A DNA stretch of 64,000 nt, taken from assembly GCA_963995525.1 (NCBI GenBank), contig OZ023214.1, forward strand, positions 34,357,698 through 34,421,697, read 5' to 3'. Numbering within the stretch: position 1 is the stretch's first letter; each line of letters starts with the position of its first letter. This DNA is from Escarpia spicata (Eukaryota; Annelida; Polychaeta; Sabellida; Siboglinidae). Below are positions 11,408-24,660 of the stretch, one piece after another. A program made the position numbers and the translations under genes. Below the pieces are notes generated by a model, which made no database searches, was not told the DNA's origin, and worked only from the letters and a program-made list of their open reading frames with translations.

Positions 11408-11830
11408 AATAATTAATTAATTAATAGTCAGTAATTCATTTTCAATAGAAGGTTAGTATTTAAAGCTCCATTGACATCTTCTTTATTATATATCTTTGAT
11501 GTGACTTTAGTTGGCGAAACATTCCATATTGCAGCAGCAATGAATGAATGCGCAGTTCCCAACGTTATTTCGTGGCGTACTGGTCGACGAATACATCTGT
11601 CCGGTTTCTAGATGGACACACGTTCCCACATGTTTGTTGGCGAGAGGTCACGTTCGTTACCTTACATGTAAGTTCAGCTATCTTACATAGTTTTTATAAG
11701 GCGATGTTGATTAGGCAGCCAGTGTAGCTGGCGCAGTAGTGATAAAGCACTATCGTTACATATTTGACGAGTTATAGGATGACCGGCAACATTCTGAAGT
11801 GTCCGCCGTTTTACCCCGTGTGTGGGAGGT
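11408..11830 (-). mobile_element. LINE 3' end, mirror of 8890-9345
   Basis: Reverse complement of the left-arm LINE end, including the 'attaattaatt' tail at 11408-11424, the 'cattgacatcttctttattata' UTR block and the coding remnant for LRQLHWLPNQHRLIK near 11690-11745. It starts immediately after the family exon fragment at 11402. Confidence 0.7.
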
Positions 11831-11864
11831 GCAAATAGAAGTGTTCCGTTCGTTGTGTTGTCGT

Positions 11865-12310
11865 GCAATCATGGCATACAATGTACAATGCACATAGTAT
11901 AATATACTGTTGTCGTGCAATCATGACATACAGTATATTTTTGGTGGAGCGCAGTAGCACAGCGGTAAGACCTCCGGACTCTCGACTGAGAGAACGCGGG
12001 TTCGAATCCTGTGCGGCAGTGTCGAACCTTGGGCAAGTTCGTTTACTCTACATTGCTTCAGTTCTCTCAGCTATATGAATGAGTACCTGACTAAGGACAG
12101 CGGTGGATATTTGTATACGAACAGTCTTCGCGCATTAATTGCAGCATGGCTTAATGCTTCCCTTGAGCAGTCCTGAGGACTGGATACTGCGCTATATAAG
12201 AACTTACCTTTACCTTTTATACACTGCACATTGTATAATATACTCTTGTCGTACCACCAAGACAGACAGTATACATTGCACATAGTATAGTATACTAACT
12301 GCCAAAATGT
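11865..12310 (+). repeat. 52-bp-type tandem repeat, split by a SINE
   Basis: Units of the form 'gttgtcgtgcaatcatgacatacagtat ... gcacatagtataatatac' occur at about 11865-11940 and resume at about 12222-12300. They match the longer array at 53716-54040, including the 'aaatgtgttttaatgaaccatttt' sequence that follows both. The SINE at 11941-12222 sits between the two halves of one unit. Confidence 0.75.
11941..12222 (+). mobile_element. tRNA-derived SINE
   Basis: The 5' part resembles a tRNA-type RNA polymerase III promoter. An A-box-like 'tagcacagcggtaagacct' lies near 11953 and a B-box 'ggttcgaatcc' near 11999, followed by an unrelated body. The 3' end is 'gcgctatataagaacttacc'. A second copy lies at 34110-34370 on the minus strand. 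It interrupts the 52-bp repeat, which gives a clean empty-site comparison. Confidence 0.85.
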
Positions 12311-13310
<1,000 letters not shown>

Positions 13311-13514
13311 TGATCTTTGTCATCAATAAGTTCCGTATACAGTCGACACTACTAGTGTCCCACTCGGATGGTGTTTTCGACTTCGCCATGTACGCTGACC
13401 TCACACCAGTACTTTTTTTCTTAGTAGATTTGCGATATGGATCCTGACCACTGCGCGTATGTCTTTACGTGTTGCAATAGATTGTTACGTCCCCGGAAGG
13501 CTGCACGGCGTCTG

Positions 13515-13754
13515 TCACACCAGCACTTTTTTCTTTGTGGATTCGCCAGATGGCGTCTCTTGCGGTGGTGCTTTCGAATATATGTGATGATCAATCGATG
13601 GTGTTGGAGAATTATGATCGCTTGATGTCGTCACTGACAATTTTAGGTTTGTGATGGAGTGATCATTGATGAATGGGTGTATTTCCTGTTGATGACGTTG
13701 CAGATGTGCGGTGTCCAAAATGGCATCACAGTGACGGCACGGGCGTCGCATCAT
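13515..13754 (-). CDS. Mirror copy of the zinc-finger ORF, truncated
   Basis: Starting from the ATG whose complement is 13752-13754, the frame repeats the C-x2-C-x11-H-x4-H finger and the Ser/His-rich linker of the 8429-8725 ORF with few changes. A one-base indel near 13520 replaces the basic tail with an early stop. Conservation of the finger in both arms may reflect recent duplication rather than selection. Confidence 0.35.
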   Translation of the reverse strand: MMRRPCRHCDAILDTAHLQRHQQEIHPFINDHSITNLKLSVTTSSDHNSPTPSIDHHIYSKAPPQETPSGESTKKKVLV

Positions 13755-13804
13755 GATAGCAGTCACGTCTACAAATGAAAGAACCCAGTGGTATGCACGT
13801 GTTT

Positions 13805-15460
13805 ATAATAATAATAGTAATAACAAGATAACTTTTATTGCGCCTAAATCCTTGGAAACCAAGCTCAGAGGCGCATCAAAACAAAAGGATTTTTCAATCT
13901 AAAAATCCATAAGTTGAATTCCAGTTGTCAACAGATGGGTCAAGGCGCTAGGGAGCTACGGTGGATAAGCAAGGTTGTAAAGATACATTTTTAAATGACG
14001 ACGGAATTTTGTAATATTTTCAACTGATCTAATACTAAGAGAGAACATATTCCAAAGAGTTGGTGCAGCAACAGAAAAAAGCCTTAGTTCCAATGTTAGT
14101 ATTGACTCTAGGAACAAAAAGTAGTTTAGAACTAGATGATCGAGGTTGGATAGGTTTTCTACAGTAGTAAGCAATGAATGCAAATACGATGGTTGTTTAC
14201 TGTACTGTGCCTGGTATGTAATGGCAGAGATCTTAAATATTATACGATATCGTACAGGAAGCCAATGCAAAGACTTCAAAAGTGGTACAGAACGAGAAAA
14301 CGAGGAACACTTGTAACTACTCTTGCTAGACAATTTTGGACACGCTGAAGTTGTGTGATATCTTTGCTAGCGGTATTATAAAGGAGGGAATTGCAATAGT
14401 CAAGTCAGCTGCTAACAAACGCGGTTGCAATAGTTTTAGCAACAGAAAATGACATATACCGACGAATACGGCGAAGATCACGAATATGATAAAAACAGCA
14501 GCGACATGTTTGATATATGTGTTGTCGGAAATTGAAGTTACTATCAAAGATTACTCCTAGATTCCCAACCGAGGTTGCTGGCTTGATATACTGATTCAAA
14601 ATACGCATATGGAAAATACATCCAGTTTACTACGCTGCATTGGAGTACCAATGATGATCAATTCAGTTTTATTTGCATTTAATTTCAACTTGCTGTCAGT
14701 CATCCAGGGGAAGATATCTTGAAGCCAATCACTAAGTTGGTTAACGGAGCGATTTGTATCCGGGATAGCCTAAGAAATGTAGATCTGAGTATCATCAGCA
14801 TAAAGATGATGATCCAAGTTATGTCTTTGTATAACAGAGCTTAGTGGCGTGGTGTAAAGAGTAAAAAGCAAAAGCCCAAGAACAGAACCCTGGGGAACAC
14901 CAAATAAAGCCGGCAGTGCAGCTGAAAAACAGTTCCCAATCTTTATTATCTTTGTTATCTATCAGTTAGATATGAAGAAAACCAGCTTAGAGCTGTGCGA
15001 GATATGCCGTAACACTTTAATAAGCGTTCAATGAGAATATCGTGATCAATCGTGTCAAAAGCGGCAGAGTGATCTAGTAAGGTAAGTGCAGTCACTTTAC
15101 CACTATTAATGTTAAAGTTAATGTCATTATAAACCTCTAAGAGGGCAGTGTCTGTTGAATGAAACTGTCTATATGCCGATTGTGACACATTAGTTAAGAC
15201 ATTTGTGCTAATGTGAGACCTTAGACGAATTACTACAACCTTCTCTAATATTTTGGAAATGAAGCTGAGGTTAGAAATAGGTCTATAACTGTTTAGATCT
15301 TGTTTAGGCAGAGATGACTTCTTATGAAGTGGTGTGACATGGGCGTATTTGAAAGTATCAGGAAAATAGCTAGAGCAAAGTGATGCATTTATAATATTTG
15401 TTATAGGTCCAATTAGTGTATCGAGACATGTTTTAGCAGTATATACCAATGCGTGAGTGA
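13805..15460 (-). mobile_element. CR1/L2-type LINE, mirror of 6740-8385
   Basis: The minus-strand translation gives YRPISNLSF, the QFHSTDTALLEVYNDI segment, LLDHSAAFDTIDH (the catalytic Asp context is altered to LLDH), an active-site [18 protein letters not shown] near 14800, and the C-terminal LKSLHWLPVRYRI and RSVENITKFRRHLK blocks (13956-14333). Several stops and frameshifts break it. The 3' tail is near 13805-13850. Confidence 0.85.
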
Positions 15461-15599
15461 ACATGCATGCATGCGCGAACGCTGGAATGAACGAACCCAT
15501 GAATGTTAGGTGTGGGCGTGGCCAGTAAGCTCGCATGCGCGAACGTGAGACGATGGACGTGCGTGAAGGAGATATGATGGACTAAGGGACGGTAATTGT

Positions 15600-15800
15600 G
15601 GGGTGAATTCAAACGGAAGAGGTTACATCCTGTCCACTTGGTGCGGCTATGATAGACTTATGGGTGCTAAATGTGTATGCGTGAGCGTGAATGATGAAAT
15701 AACGAAGGCGTGTGGAATTCAGAACGGAAAAGTTACATCCTGGCCACTAGGTGGTGTACCTATGACAGACTCATGTAAACAAAAACTGTGGCATGAATAA
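15600..15800 (-). repeat. Mirror of the ~110-bp direct repeat
   Basis: Two copies of the 'gaattc...acatcctg(t/g)ccac...ctat(g)ata/gaca' segment, about 115 bp apart, in the reverse orientation of 6425-6690. No coding role seen. Confidence 0.5.
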
Positions 15801-15839
15801 TGGGTAAGACTATAAAAGTTATGCACACGGGGTGCAAAG

Positions 15840-17860
15840 TCAGCATGTTTAAAAGATAAACATCTAGAAAAAGCTACCGTTCAACAGATATTAAGCACGA
15901 AACAAGAGACACACACAACGAAATACTACTCAACGTAGCAATATCGACACGTTCAGAACACCAACATCTAAAATAAAAAATATGTCTTCAACAGACATAC
16001 AAGGCTAAACACCCAGAAATTAGCAAAGTCAATACGTTCAATGAACAACCATGTTACTTATACAAACAGGTCACCCCCAAACTGACACGTAAGGTCACTA
16101 TGTGAAGCTTCTTGGTAGTTCAATAGGACAAACTATGACATGAATGGTGGATAAGACTATAATATTTAGTCAGAAGGGGTCCAAAGTCAGCACGTTAAAA
16201 AACCAAACATCTAGAGAAATCTAACGTTCAACAGATATTAAGCACGAAACAAGATACACACAAAACGAAATACCACTCAAAGTAGCAATATCGACACGTT
16301 CAGGATACCAACATCTAGAATAAAAAAGATATCTTCAACGGACATACAAGGCTAAACATCCCTAAATTAGCAAAGTCAATACGTTCAATGAACAAACATG
16401 TTACTTATACAAACAGGTCACCCCCAAACTGACACGTAAGGTCACTCACTATGTGAAGCTTCTTGGTAGTTCAATACGACAAACTATGACATAAATGGTG
16501 GATAAGACTATAATAGTTAGGCACAAGGGGTCCAAAGTCAGCACATTCAAAAAACAAACATCTAGAAAAATCTAACGTTCAAAATATATCACGCCCAAAA
16601 CAACAGACATACAAGACGAAATACTAAGGAAGCAAACTCTGCACGTTCAAATGACAAACATCTAGAAAAAAATAATATGTTAAACACAAACACAAGGCTA
16701 AACACCCACAAACCGGCAAAGTAAATACGTTCAATAGACAAACATGTTACTTATCCGAAGTGGTCACCCCCGAAGTGACACTAATGTCACTAGGTAGCGT
16801 TTCTTGGTAGGTCAACAGGACAAACTATGACATGAATGATGGGTAAGGCTACAAAATATACGCACACGGGGTACAAATTCAGTAGGTTTAAAAGAAAAAC
16901 ATCTAGAAATATCTAATGTTCAACATATATGAATCACGATACAAGAAACATACAAGACGAAATACTACTCAAAGAAGCAAAATCGACACGTTCAAGAGAA
17001 AAACATCTAGAAAAAAGAGCATATTTTCAAAGACATACAAGGCTAAGCATGCACAAATCAGCAAAGTCAATACGTTGAATGGACAAAACGTTACTTATAT
17101 GTACTGGTCATTCACAAACTGATACTTAAGATCACGAGGTGGTGCTTCTTGGTTGGGCAATAGGTCAAAGTTCGACATGAATGATGGGTAAGACATTAAC
17201 ATTTATGCACAAGAGGTGCAAAGTCTGAACGTTCAAAAGATAAACCTTCTTGGTAGGTCAATAGGTCAAAGTTCGACATGAATGATGGGTAAGACTATAA
17301 AATTTATGCACAAGGGGTGCAAAGTCTGAACGTTCAAAAGATAAACATCTAGACAAATATAATGTTCAACAGCTATTAAACACGAAATAAGATACATACA
17401 TGACGAAATACCAGGCATAGAAGCAAAGTCAACACATTCAAGAGACAGCCATCTACAAAAAAGATTATATTTTCAACAGACATACAAGACTAACCACCCA
17501 CAATCTAGCAAAGTCAATACGTTCAATGCACAAAGATGTTACTTATATGAACTTGTCACCCCCAAACTGTCACGTAAAGTTACTAGATGACGCTTCTTGG
17601 TAGGTCAATAGGTGAAACTATGACATGATTGATGGGTAAGACTATCAAATGTATGCACACGTGGTCCAAAGTCAGCACATTGAAAAGAAAGCATCTAGAA
17701 AAATATAATGTTCAACAGATATGAAACAAGAAACAACAGACATACAGAACGAAAGTGCACCGAAAGAAGCAAAATCGATACGTTCAAGAAACAAACATCT
17801 AAACGTCCCGTCCTACCCACCCCTCAGTAAGAGGGCCGTCCACCAGTCCGTCTTACCTTA
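15840..17860 (-). repeat. ~340-bp tandem satellite, about 6 monomers
   Basis: Reverse complement of the 4660-6420 array. The 'cgacacgttca...aacatcta' block recurs near 15945, 16296, 16648, 16984, 17430 and 17776. The longer 16984-17430 interval contains an internal duplication of about 105 bp: the 'ttcttggtaggtcaataggtcaaagttcgacatgaatgatgggtaag' segment occurs near 17150 and again near 17248. Confidence 0.85.
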
Positions 17861-17874
17861 CACCTTACATGGGG

Positions 17875-18370
17875 CTGTGAACACGATGCAGTGGCACTAG
17901 AGGTATTCAAGGCGCAAGCTGCAGTACACCATCCAGAGTTGAAGGTAGACGCGAGTGATCTCTACATCAACCCAGACTTCCCACACATTGAAGCTACACC
18001 CGACGGCCTTGTCCAGTGTACGTGCTGCGGTGGTCTTGGCATGGTGGATATGAAATGTCCATTTTGGAAGCGGGTCCAAGCCGCGTTAACCAATGTCAAC
18101 CAGGTCTACATGTTGGGCATCCTGTCAGAACTGCATCTGGGCAAGTGTTATACACGGGCTACTGGACTGCAGCCAGTTGCCAGCGCATCCACATAGTCCC
18201 TGTACTGATGTTGCAGGCAACCAGAGAATGACCAGGCCATGGTATAGTGCACAGCAGACTCCTGTACTGTCAGGTTCTTTCATCTCAAGTGCCTGGGACT
18301 AAAGGACGCCCAAGCGCCCAAGAGAAATTGGTTGTGTCCGGACTGCAGGAAGTTGAAAAAGAAGAGTAAG
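17875..18370 (+). pseudogene. YqaJ-type exonuclease relic (best copy)
   Basis: The open part (17891-18196) shows the YqaJ signature. VFKAQAAVHHPELKV is followed by YINPDFPHIEATPDGLV (active-site Asp in the TPDG motif), then a Cys pair and the VDMKCPFWKR motif that replaces the usual E-x-K-C-P catalytic strand. A following NVNQVYMLG segment begins the next motif, after which frameshifts scramble the C-terminus up to a Lys/Glu-rich end near 18368. The family cleaves or resects DNA in phages and in eukaryotic transposons. It converges with the transposase at 18894-19603. Confidence 0.8.
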
Positions 18371-18893
18371 TAGGCAACTACATATCTGTGCATGTGTGAC
18401 AGTGACACTGTAGTCTGCTTACGCGTGATTGGTGAATATGTATCTGCTTTAACCTATTACATGTATTTTATGATGTCCCACATGTATGTATAACATATAT
18501 CAGGCCAGACTTAATTGAACGTTCTGTTTACGCACCTGGTTCCACTGACTATTGTGTAGATATTGCTGGAGTTACTGTAAGATTTTAATTATATTATTGG
18601 CACAGTCATGACACAGCTATGTGGGAAATTCCTTCTCTTGTGAACAATAAGCAATAAATCGTTCTTGGACTTCACAATATATATTAATTTGGATTATTGT
18701 TAATTCAAATTTGTTTGATCAAAATTAATATAACCACACTGATAACAAGGTTCAGTTCTCAGCACCAAAATTTTCATTCCCATCCTTTATTTTTCACAGG
18801 CATTCTAATAAATACATTTAGTCTAATCCCTCGTAATTATATAGCATTAGTAAAATATCCCAGTGAACATTAACATTACAATATTTTAATAGC
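18370..18893. other. Non-coding spacer between convergent transposon genes
   Basis: AT-rich sequence matching 2330-2830 of the left arm in reverse orientation, such as the 'gttcagttctcagcacc' and 'gttccactgactattgtgtagat' blocks. No ORF of note. This is the tail-to-tail intergenic region of the ISL2EU-like element. Confidence 0.5.
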
Positions 18894-19603
18894 CTAGCAG
18901 ACTGTAGCACCACCAGGTGAACATTCGAGATCTATGATAGAGTCGGGAAATATAATAGTCTTCAGATTCATCTCTTGTTCCATTTGATTACTCAAATGGA
19001 AAAAAACAGATTCACAGGCATTGGTCATTGCACAGGCTACTCTCACAACATTGTCCAAGGTTGTCAGCTGGGACACTGGGTCATTCTGTAACATTGTTAT
19101 TTGGCACAGTCCCTTGTAATAGTGTGCAACGCCAATAACACGTTCAACATGAATCCGTACAGAGGCCAGGTTTCTAGTTTTCTCAAGTTCAACCGCACTC
19201 AGCTGTTTCTTCCCCTGGGTGAAAGAAGGCATTTGAAGTGTTGCACAGCGAAGGTCCAATTGGTCAGCCACGATAAAACCCCGGTAAGCTAAGACTAAGT
19301 CCTGAGTAAGCATTTTTTTTCCAGAAAGCCACTGTTTTCAGTGATGTGAACATTAGATGTCCTCCCATCCCACCCCTTTGAAATGAAATAAATACTGCCT
19401 TGTGTCGTTATGCCAATCAAGTACTTCGTGGTGTTGTGAGACTTGTATGCTGAGTTTAACTGAGCACGTGCCCGCTGATCTTTTGGCGGTTCAGTGAAAA
19501 TCTCCAAACAGTCTATGATGCAATCCCACTTGGCTGCCGGCCATAGATGACTTTGTACACTTGCTTCAACAACCTGTCTGATACCTGATAGTCTTGCACA
19601 CAA
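18894..19603 (-). pseudogene. DDE_Tnp_4 transposase relic with lost catalytic Asp
   Basis: Minus-strand frames 19295-19603 and 18894-19313 give the C-terminal half of the transposase: [19 protein letters not shown] (first Asp region), [13 protein letters not shown], then LVLAYRGF, where the second catalytic Asp of the usual LADRGF is Tyr, and RIHVERVIGVA with the catalytic Glu. The two frames are offset near 19305. The protein ends in a Met/Glu/Leu-rich tail at 18894. The D-to-Y change and the frameshift make it inactive. The left-arm relative is at 1575-2320. Confidence 0.82.
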
Positions 19604-19619
19604 AATACAATATTTATTG

Positions 19620-20580
19620 TTTTGACAATCGAAACAAATAAATTAGCAAGCTTTGCGAAATCTAACCAGATTTAAAATATTGTGTTTATTACTGCTTATC
19701 TTAGTAGGAACCATTTTTCTATAACGATTTTGTTTCCTTTGTTTTATTTATATTACATTTTCCAAAAACAAATGTGTAGTTATTGCTGCATATAATATAA
19801 TAATACAAACACATAATACAGGCTTTTACATCACTATATCTAATATATTATACTAAGTTATACAAATTATTTCCCGACCATACTTTTTTATGAACTGCAG
19901 TACATATGCATATTTCGAGTTTATTCAACATTATTAAAGTTTTGAAAACCATGTTGCCTTCTAATAAGATCTAGGATATCGCAATGAAAATCGAAGGTCT
20001 TTAATACACCCACAATATATACTGCAGTATTATTTGACCGCCATGACCTAAACTAAATTATATCAAAAACAACGAACACAATAAACATGTCTTAATATAA
20101 ATATGGTTACGTTATTTTATTACTGAATTTACTTTACAACAAATTATAATTAGAGTAAGATGACTTGCCAAGCCGAGAGTGTATTAAGATGTTTACTGCT
20201 ACTTGTCATTATTATAGATTAATTAATATAGACCGGTTAGTAAACGTTTGCCGTAATGTATTTTAGCAGTTTGATTTCCTGGCGCATAGTTCATAGTTTA
20301 CGAGGTTCATAATTTTCATGTTTGCTTATAGAAATACAGGAGTATACGCACAATGGTAACATATCTATATAATTTAGTAAAATAAATAAATCATCTAAGA
20401 TCCGGTGTAAATGTATAATCATTCATAAAAGTACATACATATATACACATAAATACAAGCTTCCCAATAATTCATATAAACACACTCTCGCACGCCCCGA
20501 CACACCCATGAAATATACTTATAGTTGAAAAGACAAAATATCGGGTGGATCCTGTGATAACGACAATTTTGTTTTAATAA
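19620..20580. other. Non-coding outer part of right arm
   Basis: AT-rich sequence matching 540-1560 in reverse orientation. No gene recognised. (CGCA)n near 20639-20675 mirrors the (GCGT)n at 434-492. Confidence 0.5.
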
Positions 20581-20773
20581 TGGTCACCACCGACCCCTTC
20601 TGAATAAATTATGAATGATCTTTGTGACTTGCCACATCCACACACGCACGCACGCATGCACGCACTCACGCACGCACGAGTGTATTGAAGTAGAGAAATG
20701 TGTGTGATAATATGACCATTTCCCTTGACACACATTCACATATTTATAAAACGTTATTTTGTTTTTATTGCAG

Positions 20774-21069
20774 TGTGTGTGTGTTCTGCTAACGTCGGTG
20801 TCAAGCGTAAACTGCATCAAAGGAGACTTAGGCCGGACTGGTTTGCGGAGACAAGACCTAACAATAGAGCGGAAACCTTTTGATGTAAAACAGATCGCCG
20901 ACAAGTACACGTGTAAATCGCTTTGTGTAAAGGAATAGTTTAACTGCTACCAGAAAAACGGATGCCACAAGCCAAAAACGCAGAACTAATTCAACTGTGC
21001 AATGAACTGTTTGGCGAATGTTGGAAACGGTACGTCGTAGAGTATGGCATTCTAAATTGTCAAAGGTCG
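20774..21069 (+). pseudogene. Cysteine-rich peptide pseudogene, exon 2
   Basis: A good acceptor ('ttgtttttattgcag', ending 20773) leads into a hydrophobic signal-peptide segment ending in SSVNC. A spacer follows, then CKSLCVKE, a TAG stop in place of the usual Tyr, FNCYQKNGCHK, and after a frameshift IQLCNELFGEC. The C-terminal part is diverged. The Cys spacing is family-typical up to the frameshift. No exon 1 is visible because the right arm of the inverted duplication replaces the intron upstream of about 20750. Dead copy. Confidence 0.85.
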
Positions 21070-21189
21070 TCCAGAAAAGATATTATCCTTAAACATATAA
21101 TTCAAAAACATTGATAATAATATGCTACTAAAACCTGCTGCATTCCTTACATATTAAATAACACAAAATGCATTCCGCATAACGCATTC

Positions 21190-21720
21190 GCTAACACACT
21201 AATCCGCAAGCCGCATCCGTACACATGGAATCCTAGCTTTAGTATAATAGATTCTAGTATTGCCATCGCACATGCTATCAGGCGGCTCTCTACTACTCTT
21301 CGATGTACTCTTTTAAGCTTATCTATATTCTTCTTACGATATGGCCTCCATTCTTGTGTGCAATATTCTAAATGACGCCTAACGATTGCTTGGTACAGTC
21401 GTACAGCTAGCTGTTTCTCCTAATAAGTGATATGTCTCCGAATTAACCATTTAATTTGATTACCCTTTGAAATAGCAATTCCAAATTTCATATCAGCACC
21501 AACTGTTTTCCTAAATCGTTTTGTTATATGGTTTTACCTAACATCGTATCCCCCGTTTTATATATAATGCGTCCTCGTTTCCATGTCCTATTTAGTTATA
21601 AAATTGGCCGATCTCAGATGAGAATGGATTTAAAATTAACACATTTTTGTTGGATTCTCCATAAGCCACTGGCTTCCTTGTGTACATGTCGCTTTGAATA
21701 ACTCTCTTGACTCTTGTTAA
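21190..21720 (-). mobile_element. CR1-like LINE 3' fragment
   Basis: The reverse complement encodes fragments such as RHLEYCTQEWRPYRKKN and an LI-(R/A)RR segment, matching the 9355-9741 family but more decayed. It lies just downstream of the pseudogene at 20774. Confidence 0.7.
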
Positions 21721-21739
21721 AAACAAGATACACTATATA

Positions 21740-22504
21740 ACATAATATTACGACAATGCACAACGAGATGTCAAACGTTCAAAGTTGAGGTGTCTTAGTT
21801 GATTAAAACATGTTATTATTAGTAGATTATGTAATAGCCGTTATTCTCAACAGGTCATCATGAAGTTATTATAAAGTACATCCTTAGTAAATATAATAGT
21901 TCTCAGTAGAACTTGAACTATTGTGTATGCATCCGCGCCACACGAGACAGTTACCACATATCATATCGTCAACACTCCAAACAACAAAAACACTATGTTT
22001 TTTCAATTTTTGAACATCACAATTTGCGTTTAGCAAAAAATCAGACAAAATAAAGACTATATCATTAAACTCCAATATTTTATTTTACGGTTAGCTAATA
22101 CTATGCACACAGGCTAATACTACAGTGAAAGTGATTTCAACCAGTTTTGTATTTTCGAGGCATATTTGCATTGTAAACGAAATGTAAGAACGTATACTAA
22201 TATTCCAAATGTAGATTACTAAAACAGTTGGATAAGGTGCATAGGTCATCGATGTGTATTGCTAAGTCTGCAGTATTTATATGTACAATCTGTTTTGAGA
22301 CTTTTATATTTTATTTTCAAAAATCAGTGACACTCCTCCAACAACTATTTATAAACATAACTATTATGGTAAATAGGTAGACCAGAGATGCATATAAATG
22401 TGCCATCTGTTTTCAGACTAACGACACAAATGCGCTTTCCGCAAGGTCAGGATGTCGTAATAAACGACAATGTGGTAATAAACATTGTAGTGGGGTTTGC
22501 TTCA
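21740..22504. other. Gene-free stretch with a promoter-like remnant
   Basis: No coding sequence seen. At about 21842-21872 the sequence 'ttctcaacaggtcatcatgaag' resembles the block upstream of the intact gene at 54322 ('ttctcaataggtcagcgtgaag'). It may therefore be the decayed 5' region of another family copy. The match is short and uncertain. Confidence 0.35.
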
Positions 22505-23186
22505 TCCAGGTAGGATAATGAGCATAACTAGTAACCCAGATGTGGAAAGTTTGTATTATTTGACTTCTGATAGTATAATCTAACTAGTACTGATGCAAAT
22601 ACAATACAAAACTCAAATCCGTAACGCAGTAGCAGCAAATCCTTATGATATCCTGGTTTTTTATGTATTTGAAAATTGTTCAGCTTCGATGACGTAATAA
22701 ACAACACGTCTGTGGACAATATAACTGATCCGTCAATAAATTACCTCCAATATTTCCTATGATTAAAAATCTGCATGTCTCATTTCATGTGCATATTGAA
22801 ACAGAAACCGAAAAAGAAGTGCTAACACCGTGGATTATAACTAAAATTAACGATGTAAAAATGTCTAAAATCGAAATGGACACGCCTTTTATGGGTACTC
22901 CTCATTTTTGAAAGGCTATATCTCCAAACAGATCATTGCACTACAGTTGTCCATAATTTATTACATGGCTGTTCGGTCAGTTTTGTAATAGGTATAACAT
23001 GTCAAGTTAAAAAAAACTCACTTACTATGCAATTTACACAAACATTTCCCCATATATGTATACATATATAATGTATATATATATATATATATATATATAC
23101 ATAATATACAGGTATATGTATATATTATATATACATGTATATTATACATGTATATATATATATAATATAATATTCACATACCTGTG

Positions 23187-23242
<56 letters not shown>

Positions 23243-23383
23243 TATGTGTGGGTGCGAGTGCGGGTGCGTGTGCGCGTGCGCGTGCGCGTGCGCGTGCGGG
23301 TGCGGGTGCGGGTGCGGGTGCGGGTGCGTGTGCGTGTGCGTGTGCGTGTGCGTGTGCGTGTGCGTGTGCGTGTGCGTGTGCGT

Positions 23384-23471
<88 letters not shown>

Positions 23472-24660
23472 AACGGTGCGTCCTTCCGTGCGTGTGTGTA
23501 TTCGTACTAACATGATGTAGATACCCCGGGTCCGTGTGTAAGTCGTTTTGTACGAGGGAATATTTTAAGTGCTACAAGAAAAACGCATGCCACAAGGTAA
23601 GGAACAGGCAACTAATTCAGCTGTGCAAGAAACTGTTTGAAGAATGCCTTATAGAGTTTGACTCTATAGATTTTAAAAAGTGGGAAATGCGATATTTGTT
23701 GGATTTTCTTAACACACTTCAGGATATTAATGTTTTTATGTAATCCAATACGTTAATTAACATATAAAGGCGTACCACGCAAGCTTCATCATGTGACTTC
23801 CGTATCAAATGACGTCATCGTACACATGCGAGAGATCATAGATACCCTCATCTCGATTGATTGGTGTTTTCGTTTTTCCTATCCATATATCTTATTTTAC
23901 GTGTCATATACTTTGATTTGCCATCTACTATTTTCGCTCACTTCCATGTCTCTATAAAGTAGTTAACCTATTGTGTATGATAGAAGGAAATTGTTTGAAT
24001 GTCGTTGGAAAATTGATCGAATAATGATTAGGATCTAATATATACTGAAAGCGTTATTAACTTATGTTCGGTGTGTGTGGTATGTGTAGACGTATTGAAG
24101 AGTTGGCTATCTCTGACGGTAGCAAGGCTAACTTGATTATTTGTTTCTAATTTACGGCTAACGTTCTTTGGTTAATCATCACAATAAATTAATACATGAA
24201 CAAACTACGGTATTATTTGGTCGCACGCACACACACATGCTACGCACGCATTAACGCGCACGCATACACACAACACACACGCACACGCACGCACGCACGC
24301 ACAGGTATATTTGTGTGTGCTTGTTCGTTTGTGCGTTTGTGCTTAGGTGTGTGAAATGATGTGTTTGTCACCAGTTAATTGAACCATATTAGGTATAGTA
24401 CGAACAGTAGGCCATGAACGTAGTGTGAACTCGTCTGTCAGGTGTAACTGTCGTAACACTAAATGTTGTAAGCCCCTCTTCTTTGAAATATGGCCAAAGC
24501 ACTCAATCTTCCTCTCACACACCGCTCTAGAGTAGATACTTGTTTCATGTTTGACTTAGTACATATTCGAGCATTTGTAAATTAAGGTAATAGCCAGAAT
24601 AATATATAGGCAAAATGGATTCCGGAAACAAATACTCATTACTGTCTGCATTGTTTTAAG
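22505..24660 (+). repeat. ~2.2-kb tandem duplication, unit 1
   Basis: Starts 'ggataatgagcataacta' and contains an AT-rich lead, compound (TA)n and (TGCG)n/(TG)n microsatellites (23060-23470), a cysteine-rich exon (23521-23743) and a long 3' flank ending in 'actgtctgcattgttttaagatt'. The next unit begins in the same way at 24668. The flank contains an 'aataaatta' polyadenylation-like sequence near 24183. Confidence 0.9.
23521..23743 (+). pseudogene. Cysteine-rich peptide exon, damaged (unit 1)
   Basis: The open frame encodes CKSFCTREYFKCYKKNACHK, then QLCKKLFEEC running directly into LIEFDSIDF. Relative to unit 2, four codons including one Cys are deleted (FGGCWKTCLTEF against FEECLIEF), so the C-x3-C pair at the C-terminal end is lost. 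There is no ATG or signal peptide before the Cys domain; the frame is preceded by a microsatellite and a short stretch. The frame also runs past the usual stop. Most likely a pseudogene. Confidence 0.8.

Noticed and set aside
11941..12020. Functional tRNA gene
   Set aside because: A- and B-box-like sequences are present, but there is no cloverleaf that closes properly and the body continues into a SINE found again at 34110-34370.
23142..23520. Open frames of Cys-Val, Arg-Val or His-Ala repeats
   Set aside because: Artefacts of GTGTGC/GTGCGG microsatellites with no start, splice or domain evidence.
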